Of a stretch of 64,000 nt of DNA, positions 52,704-62,109 are shown piece by piece. A program made the translations under genes and the position numbers. Positions within the stretch are counted from its first letter, which is position 1. The number at the start of each line of letters is the position of its first letter. The notes beneath the pieces are model-generated. The model saw nothing but the letters and a program-made list of their open reading frames with translations. It was not told the DNA's origin and made no database searches. The stretch spans positions 29,439-93,438 of the forward strand of contig CABKMN010000006.1 of assembly GCA_902373525.1 (NCBI GenBank), written 5' to 3'. The DNA is from an uncultured Bilophila sp. Its GTDB lineage: Bacteria; Desulfobacterota; Desulfovibrionia; Desulfovibrionales; Desulfovibrionaceae.

Positions 52704-54644
52704 CTAGGAGTCCCCTTCGTGGGGAGCCTGCAATTTGCGCCAGAGGGTCATCCGGCTGATGCCGAGGGCGTTCGCCGCCTTGCCCATGTCGCCGCCGCAG
52801 CGTTCCACCGTGCGCCGGATGAACAGGGCTTCCTCCCGCGCCATGTGGGCCTTGAGGGAAAGGGGCGTCTCCTCGGTCTGGGCGGGCGGTTCGGGCCGGG
52901 GCGCGAGGGAGGATTCCTCCCACAGTTCCGTGAGGAGCCGCTCCCAGTCGGTCACTTCCGCCATGTGGTTCGCCACGATGGCCATGCGTTCCATGACGCT
53001 GAGCAGTTCGCGGATGTTGCCGGGCCACGTGTGGCGGAGCAGGGGCGTCCGAAGCTGCGCGATGAGGCGTTCCTCCGCCGGAGGCTCGTCGAGGTGCGCC
53101 CGCAGATGGGACACGGCGAGATCGATGATGTCCTCGGGCCGTTCGCGGAGCGGCGGCAGACGCAGCGACAGGACGTTGAGGCGGTAGAAGAGGTCGGCGC
53201 GGAACCGTCCCTCGGCGATGAGCCGCCGAAGGTCCTGATGGGTGGCGCACAGGACGCGGACGTCGAGGTGGATGACCTGCGTGCCGCCCACGCGCACGAG
53301 TTCGCGCTCCTGAAGCACGCGCAGGAGCCTGCCCTGAAGGGCGAGGGGCAGGTCCCCGATTTCGTCGAGGAACAGGGTGCCGGTGTGGGCCAGCTCGAAC
53401 ATGCCCGCCTTGCCCTGCCGTTTCGCGCCGGTGAACGCGCCTTCCTCATAGCCGAAGAGTTCGCTTTCCAGCAGCCCTTCGGGGATGGCGGCGCAGTTCA
53501 CGGCCACGAAGGGCCTGTCCTCGCGGGAACTGGCCGCGTGGATGCTCTGGGCGAACAGTTCCTTGCCGGTGCCGGACTCCCCGCAGATGAGCAGGTTGGC
53601 GTCGGTGGAGGCGTAGAGCATGCCGAGTTCTTTGAGGTGGCGCATATGGGGGGACCGGGTGCGGATGTCCCCGAAACGGTAGCGCGTGGTGAATCCTTTT
53701 GATTTCAGGTTGGTGCGGAGCTTTTCTTCGGCACGGGAAATGCGTTTGGCGTCGGAAAGGGAGCAGACCGTGCCCATGTTCTGCCCTTGAAAAAGGATGG
53801 GCACGCGGTTGATGACGATGGTCGTCCCCCGGATGTCCTGAATGCGCCCGTGTTCGGCCTTGTCCGTCGTGACGGCGTCTGGGGAAAACACGCCCGGCAT
53901 GACGGTGCGGATGTGGTTGCCGAGGGCCTCTTTCCGGGGGCATTTGAGGAGGTGTTCCGCCGACGGGTTGACGAGATTGACCTGCCCCTGAGCGTCATAG
54001 ACCACGATCCCCTCGCCTACGGCGTTGAGGATGGCCTCGAACCGGGCGGTGCGCTGGCGTTCGGCGCGGCGGGCGCGGGCGACGTTGACCGCTTCGAGCA
54101 ACGTCCGCTTGGCGGAAATCTCCCCGTCGATGATTTCGAGGGTGGCGAAGCCCATCGCGGCCGCCCATTCGGAAATGAGCGTGCCCCGGGCCACGAAGAG
54201 GTCGACATCGGCGGGATTCAACTGGAGAAGCTGGAGCCGCATCTGGTTCCGCGAAGTGTAGAGGTATTCCTTGATCTTCATCCCGAGCGCCCTGCCGACG
54301 CTGGCGAGCCCCGGCAGCGGCGTCCCGTAGCGGAAAAAGACGGCGTTGCGGACGTTTCCAGCATAAGGCTGGAGCGCCTGCAGGACATCCCATGCGGAAA
54401 TGTCGATGGGCACCACCGGGATGGTCGAGTGCCGCTTGATCACGTCCACCGTGACCCCCCGGCTGAGAACGATGTCGCAGGTATCGGGGGAAAGGCGCTC
54501 GGCGGCGTCGATGGCTTCTTCAAAGGCCGCATCCACAAACCGGAGACGGCAGCGCAGGTTTTTGGCGGCCTGCCGGAAGACCTTGGCGTCCAGCCCCTTG
54601 TAGGGGGCGATGACGGTCATGTGAAATTCGTATTGCGGGAGCAT
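52704..54644 (-). CDS. Sigma-54-dependent activator, PrpR type
   Basis: A 646-residue regulator. Residues about 1-185 are a PrpR_N sensor (IAPYKGLDAKVFRQAAKNL, DIVLSRGVTVDVIKRHSTI) known in propionate and related catabolic activators. A PAS domain follows (200-300), then the AAA+ domain with Walker A GESGTGKE at 355-362, the sigma-54 contact loop GAFTGA at 402-407 and Walker B TLFLDEIGD. A Fis-type helix-turn-helix ends the protein (GDMGKAANALGISRMTLWRK). The chosen start has CAGGAAA ahead; the frame is open 150 codons more but that part is a GC-rich shadow. It should activate the TTT operon directly downstream. Confidence 0.93.
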   Translation of the reverse strand: MLPQYEFHMTVIAPYKGLDAKVFRQAAKNLRCRLRFVDAAFEEAIDAAERLSPDTCDIVLSRGVTVDVIKRHSTIPVVPIDISAWDVLQALQPYAGNVRNAVFFRYGTPLPGLASVGRALGMKIKEYLYTSRNQMRLQLLQLNPADVDLFVARGTLISEWAAAMGFATLEIIDGEISAKRTLLEAVNVARARRAERQRTARFEAILNAVGEGIVVYDAQGQVNLVNPSAEHLLKCPRKEALGNHIRTVMPGVFSPDAVTTDKAEHGRIQDIRGTTIVINRVPILFQGQNMGTVCSLSDAKRISRAEEKLRTNLKSKGFTTRYRFGDIRTRSPHMRHLKELGMLYASTDANLLICGESGTGKELFAQSIHAASSREDRPFVAVNCAAIPEGLLESELFGYEEGAFTGAKRQGKAGMFELAHTGTLFLDEIGDLPLALQGRLLRVLQERELVRVGGTQVIHLDVRVLCATHQDLRRLIAEGRFRADLFYRLNVLSLRLPPLRERPEDIIDLAVSHLRAHLDEPPAEERLIAQLRTPLLRHTWPGNIRELLSVMERMAIVANHMAEVTDWERLLTELWEESSLAPRPEPPAQTEETPLSLKAHMAREEALFIRRTVERCGGDMGKAANALGISRMTLWRKLQAPHEGDS

Positions 54645-55591
54645 GCGTTTTTCCTGTTTGCGAGCATAAGGGGCGAACTTTGCGGAGATATCGGGACAAA
54701 GGCGGTTCCGCGTTCCCTGTGCCGTGGTCGCGTGCCCCATCCGCAAGGCGGCGCGGCGGACTTCCGGCGGTGCGTGCGCCGGGATCGCGGCCATCGAAAC
54801 AGCGTTCCGCCGCGCTGAGTGATTCCGGCATTGCGGAGTACGCCGCCGAAAGGCTGGGCTTTCGGCGGGATGCGCCGGAGTCGCGGAAAACCTCCGCTCG
54901 TCCCTCCGGAGGCTTCTTTCTTCACACGCGTTCCCTGCGAGCGACCGTGTGTGCCGCAGCCGCGTCCGGGAAAGAACGGGTGACCCGTTCCGCCGCTGCG
55001 GGCACCATGATGATGCGGACCGGAGAGGCGGCGTCCTGTCCGACGTGCGTAGCGTACCCGCATGGAGCGGACGGGAGGGGAGTCCCACATACATATGGAG
55101 CTCACTGCGGGCGCTGTTCCGCCGCCTGCCCTTCGCGGGTCAACTCCCACATTACAAGCTCACCCCGTATCGTCTTTGAAGGCGGCAGCCTCGACGGCAA
55201 CGTTCACATACGCACGGAGCGCACTCTTCAGCGCGTTGGTGATGTCCGCAGGCGCGGCAATTCCCACATGCCTGCGGCGTCCCCCGGCGGCAGTGCCGGG
55301 ACCCTTGCGGGCATCAGTCCTTTCCAATAGCTACGGCGCTCACCGCGTCCGCGAGGCGCGGAGCAACATCAGGGGCTCCGGCATCCGTCCCGCTGGCGCG
55401 CGTTGCTTTCGCGTGGAGAGGGCCGCAACGTCGTTCAGGTCCAGCGGTCCGTGTGCGTCGCTTTCCCGGAACGGAATCCGCCGGTCCGTGACGGGCGGTC
55501 TCGGAAAACGGGCGGAACGTTTCTTGCTTATGGGCGGCAGGGGCCGGGGCTGAAATCCGGCCTGCAACATTCAACCCAAAAGGAACCCGTT
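54645..55591. other. GC-rich gene-free region between divergent genes
   Basis: About 950 bp between the activator and binding protein 2, with no credible protein on either strand. TCCCACAT occurs three times (55083, 55145, 55262), twice followed by an AGCTCAC within 10-15 bases. It probably contains the promoters of both flanking genes; it may also be decayed coding sequence. Confidence 0.5.
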
Positions 55592-56641
55592 ATGCGATTC
55601 AAGACACTGTTTGCAGTATGCGCGCTTTTCGGCAGCCTGTTTCAGTCGTCGCCCGCCCTGTCCGAAACCCTCCGCACGGCCTGGCTCGGCGAGCACGAGG
55701 CGTTTCTGACTTGGTACGCCAAGGAAAAAGGCTGGGACAAGGAAGCCGGGCTGGATATAGCCATGCTCCGGTTCGATTCCGGCAGGGACCTCATCGAAAA
55801 CGTCAAGGCCTACGACTGGGCCGTCGCCGGATGCGGAGCCGTCCCGGCCATGCGGGCCACCATGAGCGATCAGATTGAGGTGATCGCCGTCGCCAACGAC
55901 GAATCCCTCTCCAACGCGATCCTGACCCGGCCTGACAGTCCGATCCTCGCGAGCAGGGGCTTCAACCCCGACTTCCCGAATGTGTTCGGGACGCCCGAGT
56001 CCGTCAAGGGGAAGACGGTGCTGTGCCCGAAAAAAACGTCGGCCCACTACCTGCTGGGCAAGTGGCTCTCCGCCCTCGGGCTGAGCGAGCGGGACGTCAA
56101 GATCGACCCGCTGGAGCCGACTCCGGCTCTCGGCGTCTTCAGAAACGGGTACGGCGACGTCATCGCCGTCTGGTCGCCCTTTACGCGTGAAGCCGAGACG
56201 CTCGGGTACAAGACGGTGACCAGTGCGCGGGACTGCGGCGCACCCCAGCCCGTCCTCCTCGTCGCGGATCGGACCTTCGCCGCCGAGCACCCCGAAACCG
56301 TGCGGGCGTTCCTCAAGCTCTACCTGCGCGGCGTGAACGCCATCCGCGACGAAGGCCCGGAAGCGCTGGCTCCCGACTACGTACGTTTCGCCGGGGAATG
56401 GATGGGCAAGACGCTCTCGGAAGCGGATGCCGCCGCGGAACTGCGGGATCATCCCGTGTTTTCGCTTGAAGAACAACTGGAGCTGATCGGGGAAGAGGGC
56501 AAGAGCCCGCTGAAGGCATGGCTGGCCGAAATCGCCGCCTTCTCGGAAAGCATGGCCCCGAACAAGGCGCACAGACACGCCACGCCCGACGCGGTCACGG
56601 ACCGTTTCCTCAGAGCCATAGCTTCGGAGCGGGCGAGCTGA
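55592..56641 (+). CDS. Orphan TauA/SsuA-type substrate-binding protein (paralog 2)
   Basis: A 349-residue periplasmic binding protein with a signal peptide (MRFKTLFAVCALFGSLFQSS, cleavage near ALS). Its core is very close to paralog 1: TAWLGEHEAFLTWYAKEKGW, AVANDESLSNAIL, GYGDVIAVWSPFTREAE and QPVLLVADRTFA. AAAAGGA precedes the start by 7 bases. It is monocistronic, divergent from the sigma-54 activator, and no ABC transport genes are near. Codon use matches the GC-rich core, unlike paralog 1. Confidence 0.88.
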   Translation: MRFKTLFAVCALFGSLFQSSPALSETLRTAWLGEHEAFLTWYAKEKGWDKEAGLDIAMLRFDSGRDLIENVKAYDWAVAGCGAVPAMRATMSDQIEVIAVANDESLSNAILTRPDSPILASRGFNPDFPNVFGTPESVKGKTVLCPKKTSAHYLLGKWLSALGLSERDVKIDPLEPTPALGVFRNGYGDVIAVWSPFTREAETLGYKTVTSARDCGAPQPVLLVADRTFAAEHPETVRAFLKLYLRGVNAIRDEGPEALAPDYVRFAGEWMGKTLSEADAAAELRDHPVFSLEEQLELIGEEGKSPLKAWLAEIAAFSESMAPNKAHRHATPDAVTDRFLRAIASERAS

Positions 56642-57278
56642 AGGGGGTACCTATGCCTCCCCCCTGTTGCTGAACGTCTGCCCGCCGATCTTTTGAATAT
56701 CTGCTAACCCCCAAGGGAAGGCTTACAGCAAAAAAATTCCGGTTCCTGCGCCAACAGAGACCGGGGCTGACGCAGCGCTGTTTGCGCCTCGCACGTCCCG
56801 TAGCTTTGTCGATGGTACACCACAAGGAGCCCCGTACCAGTTCACCTGCTACGGGGCTCCGCTCTTACCGAGTCGGCAATCTGCCGCTGAAAGCGGGCGG
56901 AGAGGCACCATAAGCAGGATGGCGATGACTCGCCTCATGCGGTGCCCCCTTTTTCAGGTATGCGCTGCGTCACGGCGCATTGGGGGCAGAAACGTGCGGA
57001 AAAAAACCTATCGAGGGTAGTCAAGAACGTCAACGCTGGGGCAGGAAATGTTGTCAGGCGCGGGCGGTGGAGAAGATGGATCGGGATGCCCCTGAAAAGG
57101 GGAAGGCGCATGAAGAATTGAATCAGAGGAATGAGTAGGGCCGCTCTCTCCGTGTACCCCAAGTGATAATGCCCAGTCGATTCTCAGAGGGCACGGAGGA
57201 GGGGAGAGGTGTACCTCGAAGCGGAAAGGTTGGACTGCCCTGCCTCTGGTTGCATTTTTCGTGTTCCCCCAACGGAAA
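56642..57278. other. Intergenic region with one strong hairpin
   Basis: About 640 bp without a supported gene. At 56826-56860, GGAGCCCCGTA pairs with TACGGGGCTCC around 13 bases; there is no T-run on either side. Short frames on the minus strand have no ribosome sites. Confidence 0.5.
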
Positions 57279-57309
57279 AAGCCCTTACAGCTATTCACTG
57301 TAAGGGCTT
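57279..57309 (-). terminator. Terminator of tRNA-Lys
   Basis: AAGCCCTTACAG/CTGTAAGGGCTT around 7 bases, followed on the minus strand by TTTT. It is 8 bp past the tRNA 3' end. Confidence 0.87.
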
Positions 57310-57317
57310 GATTTCGC

Positions 57318-57393
<76 letters not shown>

Positions 57394-57559
57394 GCTTGGG
57401 GTTGCGCTCAACGCGCGAAAAGTGATGTAGCTCAAACGGCATGGGCCGTCAACCTTTTTGAGAAAACTTTTCGTCCTTTTTTTGTTTGCGCTCCGCAACC
57501 CTCCGACGCGCCATCCGAAATATGGATTTTTTACGGTCTCCCTCTTTCCGCCGGAGGCG

Positions 57560-57582
57560 TTCCTTCCTTCCTTCCTTCCTTT
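57560..57582 (+). repeat. Tetranucleotide repeat (TTCC)5
   Basis: Five tandem TTCC units in the non-coding gap between tRNA-Lys and binding protein 3, 23 bp past the latter's stop. Not inside a gene, so no coding phase variation is expected. Confidence 0.8.
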
Positions 57583-57604
57583 GTTTCTTTGATGGCGGCG
57601 GCGA

Positions 57605-58687
57605 TTATCGGTAGTCCGGAATGGGGCGTTTGACGTCCTTCAGGAACGTATCGGTCACAAGGTCGAGGAGGGTATCGATTTTCGTTTGGGGAGCGTCCGG
57701 CCCTTCGTGAAAACGGATGATGGCCTCAAGCCACGTCTGGATTTCGCTGCGTCCCTTTGAAGCGTCGAAAAGCCTGAGCTGATCGTCGAGGGTGAAGACC
57801 GGATGGATGGTGATGTCCTTGATCACCTCCGCGTCGGTCATGTCCTTTCCCGCCCATTCCTTATAGAAGGTCTTGTAGCTCTCAGAAAGGTTGGCGACGG
57901 ATTCCTCGCGCAGCATGCGGACGGCGCGCAGGTAGACCCGCAGGAAGGCGGCGACGGCTTCCCGGTTGGTTTCCGCGAAGGCCCTGTCCGCCATCAGCAG
58001 GATGGGCTGGCGGGCGTTGACGGAGCGGGATGTCGCCGCGACTTTCAGGCCGTGTTCGTCCCCACTGTAGCTGTAGGGCGCCCACAACACGACGGCGTCG
58101 CCCGCTCCGTTGACGAAGTCGCGCAAGCCCTGTTCCGCGTCCGTGTTGACGACGCGGACGTCCTTGGGCGTCAGGCCGTAGGCGGAAAGCCATTTGGTCA
58201 GGAGGTACTGGGCCGAGGACGCGGCGGGGCAGAGGACGGTTTTGCCCTTCACGTCGGCCGGGTGCCCGTACAGGTTCGGGTAACCGTCGTTGAACCCCTT
58301 GACCTTGAGGATCGGATTGTCCCGGCGCACCATGACCGCGTTCGCCAGCGACTCGTCGTTGCCGATGCCGATGATGGTGACCTTCTCGGGATGCGGTTCG
58401 GTCAGGATGGAGAACGCGCTGCACGCGCCGATGTTCCATGTGTCCGCTCCGGCGATCAGGTCCTTGCCCGATTCGAACCAGACCAGCCGGATGTCGAGCC
58501 CTTCCTGATGGTCCCATCCCTGTTGCTTGGCGTACCAGATGAGGAACGTTTCGTGTTCGGGAAGCCAGCCGGTGCTGACGGGGATGAGCTTCCCGAATGC
58601 GGAGGAAGCGGCGGATGCGCCCGCGCCCGCCGTCAGACAGCAGACAAGCGCCAGAATGCCGAGCAGCCCGGTCAGTGTGCGCTTCAT
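57605..58687 (-). CDS. Orphan TauA/SsuA-type substrate-binding protein (paralog 3)
   Basis: A 360-residue periplasmic binding protein; signal peptide MKRTLTGLLGILALVCCLTA with cleavage after about residue 27. It shares GWLPEHETFLIWYAKQQGWD, IGNDESLANAVMVRRDNPIL, AGDAVVLWAPYSYSGDE and ARQPILLMADRAFA with the other two but is more diverged (W..PEHE, ACSAF in place of GCGAV). AAGGA precedes the start at 58687; 22 upstream codons are open but lack a site. No ABC partner genes. Its upstream region is shared with the divergent amino-acid permease and its triple operator. Confidence 0.88.
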   Translation of the reverse strand: MKRTLTGLLGILALVCCLTAGAGASAASSAFGKLIPVSTGWLPEHETFLIWYAKQQGWDHQEGLDIRLVWFESGKDLIAGADTWNIGACSAFSILTEPHPEKVTIIGIGNDESLANAVMVRRDNPILKVKGFNDGYPNLYGHPADVKGKTVLCPAASSAQYLLTKWLSAYGLTPKDVRVVNTDAEQGLRDFVNGAGDAVVLWAPYSYSGDEHGLKVAATSRSVNARQPILLMADRAFAETNREAVAAFLRVYLRAVRMLREESVANLSESYKTFYKEWAGKDMTDAEVIKDITIHPVFTLDDQLRLFDASKGRSEIQTWLEAIIRFHEGPDAPQTKIDTLLDLVTDTFLKDVKRPIPDYR

Positions 58688-58954
58688 GATGCAATCCTTG
58701 TTCGTGAGGGGTGGAGGGAGGAAATGCGAAAAGTCGATTGACAGAAAAATCACTTCGAGTCGGCCCTTGGTTCACTCCATAGCGTTTTTGTTCCCGGTTG
58801 CCAAGAAGTTGTTCCTTTCACACGAATTTTGCGACGGGCGTCTGACGCGGAATGGGGGAAGGGCCGGCGCGCCGTCCGCTTGAGGCAACCGGGCGTGTCC
58901 GCTTGACGAATCGGGCGTGCGTATAAGGCGTACTCCAAAAGAGGATGTCTTGCG

Positions 58955-58974
58955 ACGGGACAAAAATGTCCCGT
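58955..58974. promoter_or_regulatory. Palindromic operator, copy 1
   Basis: ACGGGACAAAAATGTCCCGT, a perfect 8+4+8 palindrome, 42 bp upstream of a -10 box for the permease gene. Part of a set of three. Confidence 0.75.
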
Positions 58975-58993
58975 GGGACAAAAATGCCCCACG
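58972..58993. promoter_or_regulatory. Palindromic operator, copy 2
   Basis: CGTGGGACA-AAAA-TGCCCCACG, the same core with one mismatch, overlapping copy 1 by three bases. Centres are 18 bp apart, close to two helical turns. Confidence 0.75.
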
Positions 58994-59015
58994 GGAGTAT
59001 ACTTTTGTAATATGC

Positions 59016-59021
59016 TATAAT
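59016..59021 (+). promoter_or_regulatory. Candidate -10 box of the permease gene
   Basis: A perfect TATAAT in a short AT-rich stretch. No good -35 box is found at 16-18 bp, which falls at the edge of operator copy 2, suggesting activator dependence. The start of transcription would be near 59028, about 320 bp before the gene. Confidence 0.5.
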
Positions 59022-59050
59022 TATTTGATATACAGGAAAACGCATTTTTA

Positions 59051-59070
59051 ACGGGACATCCGTGTCTCAT
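59051..59070. promoter_or_regulatory. Palindromic operator, copy 3 (degenerate)
   Basis: ACGGGACA-TCCG-TGTCTCAT, matching the core of copies 1 and 2 with a different spacer. It falls just downstream of the inferred start of transcription. Confidence 0.55.
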
Positions 59071-59346
59071 TGTGACGGAAAGAACATTCTGGGCGTTCTC
59101 ATACGGACGAATTTTTTTTTATCCTTTATTCCAGTGGATTATCCGAGAGAAATACGGTGGAATGTCGACAGATCGATCCTTTTGGCTCGGCACTTGCTAG
59201 GGAGATAGTGCCTTCGGGAACAATCCCGACGTTCCATAGAGAACGATGCGTCCTTTTTCGTTCAAAGCCGGGGCACATGGCTGTGAACGAAAAAGAGCGC
59301 AGTGGAATTACTCTTGAAACGCCAAGACAAAGAGGGAATTTCGGAC

Positions 59347-60861
59347 ATGAGCAACACAGAACATGCTGAAAACGGACGCGAAGAACTGAAAAAAACAATG
59401 AGCCCGGCGGAAGTCTGGGCTCTTGCCGTAGGCGCCATCATCGGTTGGGGCTGCTTCGTTCTTCCCGGAACGCGTTTCCTGCCTGATGCGGGTCCTCTGG
59501 GCAGCATTCTGGCCTTCGCCGTGGGCGGCGGCCTGCTGTGCTTCGTCGCGTTGAGCTACAGCGTCCTCATCAAAGCCTATCCCGTGGCGGGCGGTTCGTT
59601 CACCTACGCCTACGTCGGCTTCGGCACCAAGTGCGGCTTCATCTGCGGATGGGCGCTCGTGCTCGGGTATCTCTGCGTTATCGCCGCCAACGGCACGGCC
59701 ATGGCCCTGCTCAGCCGCGCCCTGCTTCCCGGCGTCTTCGACGTGGGGTACATGTACACGGTCGCCGGGTGGGACGTGTATGCCGGTGAACTGGCCATGA
59801 TGTCCGCCGTCTTCCTGTTCTTCGGGTATATGAACTTCCGCGGCATGGACATGGCGAGCAGCCTGCAGCTCATCCTCGCCTTCGCTCTCGCCGGCGGCGT
59901 GCTGGTTCTGGCCGTGGGCACCTTCTCCGCCGAAACCGCCAGCATCGACAACCTGTTCCCGCTGTTCGCGGAAGGCCGTTCCTGGTGGGCCTGCGTGATT
60001 TCCATCGTCGCCATCACCCCCTGGCTGTTCGTGGGCTTCGACACCATCCCCCAGACCGCCGAAGAATTCGACTTCCCGCCTGAAAAGTCCCGTCGTCTGA
60101 TGCTCAACTCCATCATCTGCGGCGCCACGCTGTACGGCCTCGTGCTGGTTTCCGTCGCCATCATCATCCCCTACACCGACCTTCTCGGCCAGAACCATAC
60201 CTGGTCCACCGGCGCCGTCGCCAACATGGCTTTCGGCAAGTTCGGCGGCGCGATTCTCGCCATCCCGGTCCTCGCCGGCATCTTCACGGGCATGAACGGC
60301 TTCTTCATGGCCACCACGCGCCTGCTGTTCAGCATGGGCCGCGGCAAGTTCCTGCACCCCTGGTTCGTGAGGGTCCATCCCAAGTACGGCACCCCGACCA
60401 ACGCCGTCCTGTTCACCCTCTGCCTGACCCTCATCGCGCCCTGGTTCGGCCGTTCCGCCCTGAACTGGATCGTCGACATGTCGGCTATGGGCACCGCCCT
60501 CGCCTACCTGTTCACCTGCATGACCTCCTACAAGTTCGTCGACCAGCATCCTGAAATCGCCAATGCCCCGTGGGGCAAGCCGGTCGCCATGGTCGGCGGC
60601 GCCACCGCCATCGCCTGCTTCATGCTGCTCGCCATCCCCGGCTCTCCCGCCGCCATCGGCTTCGAGTCCTGGATCATGCTGCTCGTGTGGGTTGCCCTCG
60701 GCGCCGGGTTCTACTTCAGCCGCGCCAAGGAACTGAACGCCATTCCCCACGTCAAGATGCAGTACATGCTGCTCGGCACCACTGACCGTCCGCTCCTCTT
60801 CAACACGAAGGGTCAGGAACTGGACGAAGAAGACGCCAAGTCCGTCGCTGAATTGGGTTAG
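59347..60861 (+). CDS. APC-family amino-acid permease
   Basis: A 504-residue secondary transporter with about 12 membrane spans. The first unwound helix AVGAIIGWGCFVLPGTRFLP carries the GxG(C/A)xF-type amino-acid binding motif of the APC superfamily; PWLFVGFDTIPQTAEEFDFP is the helix 6 region. The hydrophilic tail (TDRPLLFNTKGQELDEEDAK) is cytoplasmic. AGGGA precedes the ATG at 59347. It has its own terminator at 60888 and is near a LysR regulator and aspA, so aspartate, asparagine or another amino acid is a plausible substrate. A taurine-like substrate cannot be excluded. Confidence 0.88.
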   Translation: MSNTEHAENGREELKKTMSPAEVWALAVGAIIGWGCFVLPGTRFLPDAGPLGSILAFAVGGGLLCFVALSYSVLIKAYPVAGGSFTYAYVGFGTKCGFICGWALVLGYLCVIAANGTAMALLSRALLPGVFDVGYMYTVAGWDVYAGELAMMSAVFLFFGYMNFRGMDMASSLQLILAFALAGGVLVLAVGTFSAETASIDNLFPLFAEGRSWWACVISIVAITPWLFVGFDTIPQTAEEFDFPPEKSRRLMLNSIICGATLYGLVLVSVAIIIPYTDLLGQNHTWSTGAVANMAFGKFGGAILAIPVLAGIFTGMNGFFMATTRLLFSMGRGKFLHPWFVRVHPKYGTPTNAVLFTLCLTLIAPWFGRSALNWIVDMSAMGTALAYLFTCMTSYKFVDQHPEIANAPWGKPVAMVGGATAIACFMLLAIPGSPAAIGFESWIMLLVWVALGAGFYFSRAKELNAIPHVKMQYMLLGTTDRPLLFNTKGQELDEEDAKSVAELG

Positions 60862-60887
60862 GCACTCCCTCCCCTGACCTGAATAAG

Positions 60888-60918
60888 GGCCGGGATCGTC
60901 ACTACGACGATCCCGGCC
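60888..60918 (+). terminator. Terminator of the permease gene
   Basis: GGCCGGGATCGTC pairs perfectly with GACGATCCCGGCC around ACTAC, then TTTGTGTTT. It is 27 bp past the stop. Confidence 0.9.
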
Positions 60919-61105
60919 TTTGTGTTTCCGGCGGCGCATCAACCGCTCCGCTGGAGCCTTTCATGATGAAGGCCGACTGTGAAAACCGAGGAGGGGCGGC
61001 GGTATGGCCGGTCCTGTCGCCGCAATGCGGCGTGGATGCGGTACAGCCGCGTTTTTCGGCGGCATGCCCCCTGAGAACGTGAAGCGTTCCAAAGAGAGCA
61101 TTCGT

Positions 61106-61990
61106 TCAGCGGACGGCCTGCCAGAAGCGTTCGATGGCGGGGCGGTGGACGGCGCGGTTCCGGTAGAGCTTGATGGCGACCCGCACGCTCAGGTCCGGGC
61201 GGTCCTCCCATATGCGGAGGATGGTGCCGCGTTCGAGCTGGTCGCTGACCAACGCCTCGGGGACCCAGGCCATGCCGAGGCCCTTTTCCAGCATTTTGAC
61301 GATGCCCTCGCTCAGGCTGCTTTCATAGACGGATTGCAGCGCGCAGGGCGTCTTTTCGTAGAGCGGCAGGATGATGCGGTTGGCGAACGAGAAGTTGCTG
61401 TAGGAAAGGTAGGGCAGGGAAGGGGCGTCGGGGGAAAGGCGTTCCGCCAGCGCGCTGCCGATCACGGGCAGGAAGCGTTCCTCGGCGACGGTGGCGGAAT
61501 CGATGTGGGACAGGAATTCGCTGTCCGATTCGTATTCGTCCAGCTTGTAGGTGAGCAGCATGTCCACCCGGTTGTCCATCAGGGCGCAGAAGTGTTCCTC
61601 CACGCTCTGGGGGAAAGGATTGACGGCGAACCGCAGATCGTCGCACGCCTCCTTGACCTTGCACAGCAGATCGGGGAGCACGTTGATGGAAAGCGTGGGG
61701 AGGCTGATGATGCGGACAAGGCTGTCCGAACCGCGTTCCGCCGCGAATTCGCGCCGGGCCTCGTTCATGCGCTCCACGATGTCGCGGGCGACGGGCAGGA
61801 ACTGTTCACCCTGCGCGGTGAGGCGGATGGGCAGGGCCGTGCGGTCGAAGAGGACCACGCCGAGCCATTCCTCCAGCGCCCGGATGCGGCGGCTGAAAGC
61901 CGGCTGGGTGACGTTGCGTTCCTGCGCGGCGTGCGAAAAGCTCTTGTGGCGATACAGGCTGAGGAAGTCTTCGAGAAGTTTCTGGTCCAC
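61106..61990 (-). CDS. LysR-family transcriptional regulator
   Basis: A 294-residue LysR-type regulator: helix-turn-helix at residues 1-60 (LEDFLSLYRHKSFSHAAQER, NVTQPAFSRRIRALEEWLGV) and a periplasmic-binding-fold effector domain (about 90-290). It is divergent from aspA with 119 bp between the starts, the standard arrangement for a LysR activator and its target, so it probably controls aspA in response to an amino acid. No clear T-N11-A site was picked out. Confidence 0.93.
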   Translation of the reverse strand: MDQKLLEDFLSLYRHKSFSHAAQERNVTQPAFSRRIRALEEWLGVVLFDRTALPIRLTAQGEQFLPVARDIVERMNEARREFAAERGSDSLVRIISLPTLSINVLPDLLCKVKEACDDLRFAVNPFPQSVEEHFCALMDNRVDMLLTYKLDEYESDSEFLSHIDSATVAEERFLPVIGSALAERLSPDAPSLPYLSYSNFSFANRIILPLYEKTPCALQSVYESSLSEGIVKMLEKGLGMAWVPEALVSDQLERGTILRIWEDRPDLSVRVAIKLYRNRAVHRPAIERFWQAVR

Positions 61991-62109
61991 GCTGAGGCTC
62001 CATGCTTTTTGATCATGACCCGATACGAAAACGGCAATTGCCAGTTCCCGCAGCCGGTTCTATATATTCGGCAAACACTCGGTATTCGCATCAAACAGGA
62101 GAAACGTCC

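Noticed and set aside
57560..57582. (TTCC)5 as a phase-variation switch
   Set aside because: It lies outside any gene and downstream of the nearest stop codon.
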